From positions 1 to 18,883 of the forward strand of contig JAFYIK010000050.1 of NCBI GenBank assembly GCA_017538685.1: a stretch of 18,883 nt of DNA. Reading direction: 5' to 3'. Position 1 is the first letter of the stretch. Each line of letters starts with the position of its first letter. Source of the DNA: Bacteroidales bacterium (GTDB taxonomy: Bacteria > Bacteroidota > Bacteroidia > Bacteroidales > UBA932). Positions 14,991 to 18,883 of the stretch are shown here, piece after piece. Position numbers and translations under genes: made by a program. The notes below the pieces were generated by a model. It did no database searches, was not told where the DNA came from, and was given only the letters and a program-made list of their open reading frames with translations.

Positions 14991-14998
14991 TATCTTCG
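14991..14998 (+). promoter_or_regulatory. Possible -7 box of the lipoprotein gene
   Basis: TATCTTCG differs from TAnnTTTG at one position. It would give a leader of about 60 bases before the ATG at 15064. The remaining stretch from the tRNA to the gene (14920-15063) is AT-rich and shows no other feature that I can identify. Confidence 0.35.
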
Positions 14999-15063
14999 CG
15001 GTCCATTGCAACGAATGGCACAGAAAATGAATCATTAGAGATAGAAAATAATTGACTACAGAT

Positions 15064-16272
15064 ATGAATATCAAGTTTTTCGCAAAAGCACTCGTCGCAG
15101 CCGCCCTCACGGCGCTTGCGCTTGCTGCCTGTAAGAAGGATCCCAAGAATCCCGATGAAAATATCGATCCTCAGCCGATCGCGACGAAAGGCCTTTCCGT
15201 GAAGGCGACTTATTTCGGAGATTATTATGGAAAAGGTTTCCACGATTATATCCTCCTCTTCCAGCTTGGAGAAATCGGTGAAGACGGTTACTTCAAGACC
15301 AGCGGAGTGGAGCTCAGCCTGGATGTGCTGACAGCCACCGGCGGCCCGACCCTTTTCCCTGCAGGCACCTATGAGATTACGGACGACAAGTACAATTCAG
15401 CCGGCATCATCCCTTCCATCGAGGGTGAGGACAACGAAGGCAACGTTACCTACGGCGACACTTATCTCTATACCCAGCAGGATGCCGACAATTACTGGCT
15501 CGAGCCTCTCCAGACCGCACATCTCGAGGTTGAGATGAACGGAGCTCAGTACACGATAAGCGTGAAGGTGAAGGTAGACGGAGAAGAGTACTCATACCTC
15601 TATATAGGCGCTCTCCCCATCGTGGATGAGAGGGAGAACGAGGATCCCGGCACCGGCGAGGGCCCCGACGGAGACTACAACTTCAAGCCGGACCAGGCAT
15701 ACGCCTCGAACCTCGGCCGTTCCTGGACTCTTGAGACAGACGACTGGGAGTTCGAATTCGACAACTCCAAGAACCCGGACGAGTGGATGTCGGTAGAGAT
15801 CGTCAGTGCAGCCGCATCCGACATTACCGCTATCCCCACCGGCACATTCTCCATCCCCGCGGATTTCTACGACGATGAATACGAGCCTGTCTCCGGAAAT
15901 CTTCTCCCTCCGTATATCTGGGACAACGCTTACTGCGGAACCTTCTATGGATATGGTGAGGAAGTCTGGTACATAGCCGACTCCGGTAACCTGAAGATCA
16001 GCAAGTCCGGCGAAAACTACACCTTCGAACTCTCGTTCAAGGACAACGGAGACGAAGAGCTTGGCTACTCTCCCGCAAAGGTCACTATGACCTACACCGG
16101 AAAAGTCGAGGTGGACGTCAGCAACTGGTGGGACGGAGTCGAGGATGAAGACGAGGGCAGTATGCTCTATGTCAGGAAAGCCGCTCCTTCCGCAAAGGTG
16201 AAGTTCGGAAGAAAGCACACTACACATAAGAGCCACTTCAAGGCGGCAAGCAAGTTTGCCGGCCGCCTTTAA
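15064..16272 (+). CDS. Putative surface lipoprotein with two similar halves
   Basis: I do not recognise a named family. The 402-residue protein has a lipoprotein signal with lipobox LAAC, Cys at residue 23, followed by KKDPKNPDE, so it should be lipidated and reach the outer membrane. The mature part falls into two domains of similar layout: about 40-190 (landmarks FPAGTYEI, GEDNEGNVTYGDTYL, TISVKVKVDGEEYSYLY) and about 215-370 (landmarks IPTGTFSIP, GTFYGYGEEVWYI, YTFELSFKDNG). They are joined by an acidic Gly/Pro linker (DPGTGEGPDGDYN). Each looks like a beta-sandwich, as in SusE/SusF-like surface proteins, but no binding residues can be assigned. The last 30 residues are unusually basic (Lys, His, Arg). 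An earlier in-frame TTG at 15052 is less likely than ATG 15064. Confidence 0.7.
   Translation: MNIKFFAKALVAAALTALALAACKKDPKNPDENIDPQPIATKGLSVKATYFGDYYGKGFHDYILLFQLGEIGEDGYFKTSGVELSLDVLTATGGPTLFPAGTYEITDDKYNSAGIIPSIEGEDNEGNVTYGDTYLYTQQDADNYWLEPLQTAHLEVEMNGAQYTISVKVKVDGEEYSYLYIGALPIVDERENEDPGTGEGPDGDYNFKPDQAYASNLGRSWTLETDDWEFEFDNSKNPDEWMSVEIVSAAASDITAIPTGTFSIPADFYDDEYEPVSGNLLPPYIWDNAYCGTFYGYGEEVWYIADSGNLKISKSGENYTFELSFKDNGDEELGYSPAKVTMTYTGKVEVDVSNWWDGVEDEDEGSMLYVRKAAPSAKVKFGRKHTTHKSHFKAASKFAGRL
16240..16272 (+). terminator. Hairpin at the end of the lipoprotein gene
   Basis: AAGGCGGC (16240-16247) pairs perfectly with GCCGCCTT (16262-16269), with the alternative inner pair GGCAA/TTGCC. Only three T follow, and the stop codon lies in the 3' flank. 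It could end the lipoprotein transcript or keep it apart from the tmRNA start 20 bases further on; the weak T-run makes this uncertain. Confidence 0.35.
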
Positions 16273-16291
16273 CAGGCGCTTCATTACTACC

Positions 16292-16684
16292 GGGGATGTT
16301 TTGGTTTTGACAGCATCGTAGACGGCAGTAAGCACGCCGGGAGTCGGAGGCCCTCCCGTTAATCTCAGTCTTCGACCAATAGTAGGCAACTACAACTATT
16401 CATACGCTTGCTAAGTCACCAAGTGACACGCATTAATCAGAGCCGCCAAGGCTGCGGCACTGACGTATATCCCGCCAGGATTCAGGCCGGTCCTTTCTGG
16501 CACTCGGGGTATCATCCAGACCGGATGCGCGGAGGGACTCCTTTAAACTCCGCAAAGATTTAAAGGATAAGCGTCGGCATAGCCCGTCTTCCGGCATACC
16601 GTCGCCGACACCAAAGGAAGAATAAGCGTGTAGAAAGCTGTTGGGTATTATGTTTGGACGAGGGTTCGAGTCCCTCCATCTCCA
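16292..16684 (+). ncRNA. ssrA: Transfer-messenger RNA (tmRNA)
   Basis: tmRNA rescues ribosomes stalled on broken mRNAs and tags the unfinished protein for degradation. The 5' end GGGGATG pairs with CATCTCC at the 3' end to form the acceptor stem, and TTTTGGTTTTGACAGC follows as in other tmRNAs. The T-arm GAGGGTTCGAGTCCCTC and discriminator A are clear; CCA is not encoded. The tag frame runs from 16385 to 16414: after the TAGTA context the resume codon GGC begins GNYNYSYAC, then TAA, followed by a hairpin GTCAC-CAA-GTGAC (16415-16427), which is the expected position of the post-tag helix. The one-molecule (not permuted) type fits Bacteroidetes. The tag end is unusual (see findings). I saw no clear -7 box between the lipoprotein stop and the RNA 5' end. 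Confidence 0.93.
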
Positions 16685-16685
16685 C

Positions 16686-16715
16686 AAAAAGGGTGACCAG
16701 TCGGTCACCCTTTTT
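16686..16715 (+). terminator. Strong terminator of ssrA
   Basis: A perfect 13-bp inverted repeat, AAAAAGGGTGACC (16686-16698) and GGTCACCCTTTTT (16703-16715), encloses the loop AGTC. The five T at the end make it a Rho-independent terminator. The flanking A-run means it could work in both directions, but no gene comes towards it from the right. Confidence 0.93.
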
Positions 16716-16730
16716 GTGTGGACTTTTTAT

Positions 16731-16738
16731 TATATTTG
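16731..16738 (+). promoter_or_regulatory. -7 box of the MscS-like gene
   Basis: TATATTTG matches TAnnTTTG and lies 19 bases before the ATG at 16758, giving a predicted leader of about 14 bases. The expected -33 region overlaps the T-run of the ssrA terminator; a TTTTTG (16711-16716) is near but too close (14 bases). Confidence 0.6.
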
Positions 16739-16757
16739 TAAGACTAGAACCACGTAT

Positions 16758-18883
16758 ATGAAAAGGAAAGGGATATTAGCGGTGATTGCGGCGCTGGTGA
16801 TAAGTGTTCCGGCGCTGGCGGTGTTTAACGAGAAGGATCTGGGGCAGACCATTTCGGTGCTCCGGTTCGAGCTGAAGCAGCAGTACGACAAGCTCACCAG
16901 CAAGGAGGACAGGATCAACGTCAGGAATGACGACCGCCGCAGACAGATGGTCCAGCTGATGAAGAAGTGCAACGAGCTCTCGCTGATGCTCTATTCGCAG
17001 AACCAGGACTTCACCTTCGACCATACCTACGCCCTCGGAGAGGTGACAAAGCAGTACGAGTCGTTCAGCAAGACCCGACTTCCTTTCGACGATATGGTGG
17101 TGAAGCTGGATCTCGAGATCGACCGCCACGAACGCCTGATCGAGTCGCTCCGCCGTCTTCCTCCGGCATTGGAGGAGATAGAAGAGGTGCCGGACAGCAT
17201 CGTCCGCGAGATAGGCGGGCCGAGCTTCCAGATGAGCCGTATGCCGCGCCGTGCGCCTTCGATGCAGCAGATGCCGCAAATGCCGCAGCTGGATTCGGCT
17301 AAAAGGGCGGAGCTGGAGAAGGAACGCCGCACTTTCGTGCTGGACGAGCAGGGGCAGGCCGACCGTGATTCGTGCATCACCTATGCCCTCGCGATGCTCC
17401 GTATGTACAAGGCCCAGCGCGCGAAGATAGTGCGGGATTCCGAGCACTACACCGCGATGAACGAGCGCCTGAAGAGCAGCTACGACTATGCGCAGAACAA
17501 GTACAGGCTGATCCAGAAGCGCATCTTCGTGGAGGGGCAGGACGACTATCTGTCCGTCATCGGCAGTTTCCCGACCTATGCAAGAAGGGCCTGGCAGGAC
17601 GCAGTCCAGAAGTACGCCCCCACCAGCGAGGGCAGTGAATGGAGAGGGCCGATAGTGGTCGGTTTCATCTTCTTCGTGCTGTTCTATCTGATTATCGCCG
17701 TGGTGGTGAGCAACCTCGTAGTGGGAATCACTATGCACAAAGTGAAGTTCTTCCAGACCGAAGACTTCCGCCAGCGCAGGCATATTATGACTATGCTCAT
17801 CGGCGCCCTGATCTTCGCGATATCCGTGATGATAGCGAGCCTTTGCGTGAACCAGAACTTCATAGTGGAAGCCTCGCATCCGTTGCTGATCTTCTCCTGG
17901 CTGCTGATAGCTATCCTCGCTTCTCTCCTTATCCGCCTGGATCCCGACGCGCTGAAGAGCAGCCTTAATATCTACACGCCCGTGATCATAATGGGCCTCA
18001 TCGTTATCAGTTTCCGCATAATATTTATCCCGAACAGGCTTCTTAACCTGATCTATCCGCCCGTGCTGCTTTGCTTTGCAATCTGGCAGTTGGTGCTCTG
18101 CATAAAACACGGCGAAAAGGTCCGCAGAAGCGACCTCGCATATGCGTGGATTACCTTCGTGGTGATGCTGGCGGCGACCATCCTTTCCTGGACAGGTTTC
18201 GTGCTGATGGCGGTGCAGATCTTCATCTGGTGGCTCTTCCAGCTCGCCGCAATCGGAACAATCACTGCGGTCTACGATCTACTCGATCTATATGAGGAGA
18301 AGTTCCTCTTCAGCAAGTTCGAGAGCACGGAGAAGCGCGACGGCGAGCATATCGCCCTCACGTGGCTCTTCGATTTCGTGGAGATGGCCGTGGTGCCTGT
18401 GGCCGCGATCCTGTCCGTGCTGCTGAGCATCTGGCTGGCGGCCGGCATCTTCGACCTCACGTCGATCTGCAAGACTATCTTCTACCACCCGTTCTTCAAC
18501 CTGAGCGACACCAAGGGCAATCCTATCCTTCATCTGTCGCTCTTCAAGCTGGTGGTCGTGAGCGCTTCGTTCTTCCTCTTCCGTTACGCATCGTATGTGG
18601 GTAAGGCGGTTTACAAGCTGCGCAAATACGAAAGCCTGAAGAGCAAGAGCGGAAAGACTATGATTCGTGACAACGAAGTGAACCTCACCCTGGCGAACAA
18701 CATAATCGCCTTCATCGTCTGGGGTATCTACGTAATATTCGCCATCGCCCTGTTGAAGATTCCTTTGGGAGCCCTTTCAATCGTGGCCGCCGGTTTGGCG
18801 ACCGGTATCGGTTTGGCCTTGAAGGACGTGCTGAACAACTTCATCTACGGCATCCAGCTTATGTCCGGGCGTCTGCGCGTGGG
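16758..18883 (+). CDS. Large MscS-family mechanosensitive channel (partial, 3' end outside window)
   Basis: The frame is open from ATG 16758 to the right edge (708 complete codons, no stop), so the gene is cut by the window. The product starts with a probable signal peptide (MKRKGILAVIAALVISVPALA), followed by a long charged helical region, probably periplasmic coiled coil (about 25-290), with a Met/Pro/Gln-rich stretch near 160-178. From about 297 there are eight or more hydrophobic helices (around 297-322, 344-366, 376-394, 409-424, 437-449, 461-508, 535-566, 593-615, 648-668). The last segment, ending GLATGIGLALKDVLNNFIYG, is the glycine/alanine-rich pore helix and start of the beta domain of MscS channels. 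MscS proteins release solutes under hypo-osmotic shock. The layout recalls the long MscK/MscM-type channels, though no close relative can be named. Confidence 0.88.
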   Translation, partial: MKRKGILAVIAALVISVPALAVFNEKDLGQTISVLRFELKQQYDKLTSKEDRINVRNDDRRRQMVQLMKKCNELSLMLYSQNQDFTFDHTYALGEVTKQYESFSKTRLPFDDMVVKLDLEIDRHERLIESLRRLPPALEEIEEVPDSIVREIGGPSFQMSRMPRRAPSMQQMPQMPQLDSAKRAELEKERRTFVLDEQGQADRDSCITYALAMLRMYKAQRAKIVRDSEHYTAMNERLKSSYDYAQNKYRLIQKRIFVEGQDDYLSVIGSFPTYARRAWQDAVQKYAPTSEGSEWRGPIVVGFIFFVLFYLIIAVVVSNLVVGITMHKVKFFQTEDFRQRRHIMTMLIGALIFAISVMIASLCVNQNFIVEASHPLLIFSWLLIAILASLLIRLDPDALKSSLNIYTPVIIMGLIVISFRIIFIPNRLLNLIYPPVLLCFAIWQLVLCIKHGEKVRRSDLAYAWITFVVMLAATILSWTGFVLMAVQIFIWWLFQLAAIGTITAVYDLLDLYEEKFLFSKFESTEKRDGEHIALTWLFDFVEMAVVPVAAILSVLLSIWLAAGIFDLTSICKTIFYHPFFNLSDTKGNPILHLSLFKLVVVSASFFLFRYASYVGKAVYKLRKYESLKSKSGKTMIRDNEVNLTLANNIIAFIVWGIYVIFAIALLKIPLGALSIVAAGLATGIGLALKDVLNNFIYGIQLMSGRLRV

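Noticed and set aside
14820..15063. Attachment site or inserted element next to tRNA-Val
   Set aside because: No duplicated tRNA 3' end, integrase or foreign base composition is seen around it.
16433..16708. 91-residue open frame on the minus strand over the tmRNA
   Set aside because: Antisense of the tmRNA 3' half and terminator; a common annotation artefact, with the apparent SNPRP motif coming from the T-arm.
16776..18110. 444-residue open frame on the minus strand
   Set aside because: Antisense of the MscS-like gene, whose sense frame has signal peptide, membrane helices and the pore motif.
1..18883. CRISPR arrays, rRNA genes or transposases
   Set aside because: No regularly spaced direct repeats, no rRNA signature and no transposase motifs were found when reading the window.

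Overview
The window looks like chromosomal DNA of a fairly GC-rich member of the Bacteroidales; I cannot name the genus. The evidence is the family content (V-type ATPase subunit E followed by DUF2764, DUF4301, PdxB, Bacteroidetes-style XerC, DUF4956/DUF2490 and a long MscS-like channel), the repeated Bacteroidetes -7 promoter box TAnnTTTG before operons, and the lack of clear Shine-Dalgarno sequences. Almost every base is coding or an RNA gene. I see no insertion sequence, prophage, CRISPR array or rRNA.

Layout: (1) 13-1222, minus strand: start of a V-type ATPase operon (subunit E, then DUF2764) with its own promoter at about 1268-1298; the rest of the operon lies beyond the left edge. (2) 1306-7077, minus strand: six tightly packed genes read in the order Abi_2/AbiD-AbiF HEPN protein, xerC, recF, DUF721/DciA-like, pdxB, DUF4301. 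Four of the five junctions are ATGA overlaps or gaps of a few bases, so chromosome maintenance and vitamin B6 genes appear to be transcribed from the promoter of a predicted abortive-infection protein. (3) 7118-12831, plus strand, diverging from (2) across 40 bp: an orphan HsdR_N-type PD-(D/E)XK protein, the CCA-adding enzyme, type I asparaginase, a small exported protein, a VTC-type polyphosphate polymerase domain protein, a DUF4956 membrane protein and a DUF2490 outer-membrane protein. The last four form a probable polyphosphate/envelope module. (4) 12832-13815, minus: an outer-membrane porin, converging on (3) with abutting stop codons. (5) 13885-14817, plus: a YitT-family membrane protein with a terminator, then tRNA-Val(UAC) on the minus strand. 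(6) 15064-16272, plus: a lipoprotein with two similar halves. (7) 16292-16684: tmRNA (ssrA) with a strong terminator. (8) From 16758 to the right edge: a large MscS-family channel, cut off by the window end.

The points most worth a second look are the HEPN Abi protein leading a recF/xerC/dciA operon opposite an orphan restriction-nuclease domain, both apparently leaderless; the unusual predicted tmRNA tag, which ends in YAC instead of LAA; and the VTC-DUF4956-DUF2490 module with its extra exported protein. Most of the window is otherwise ordinary core genome, and I do not claim a clear-cut new system.
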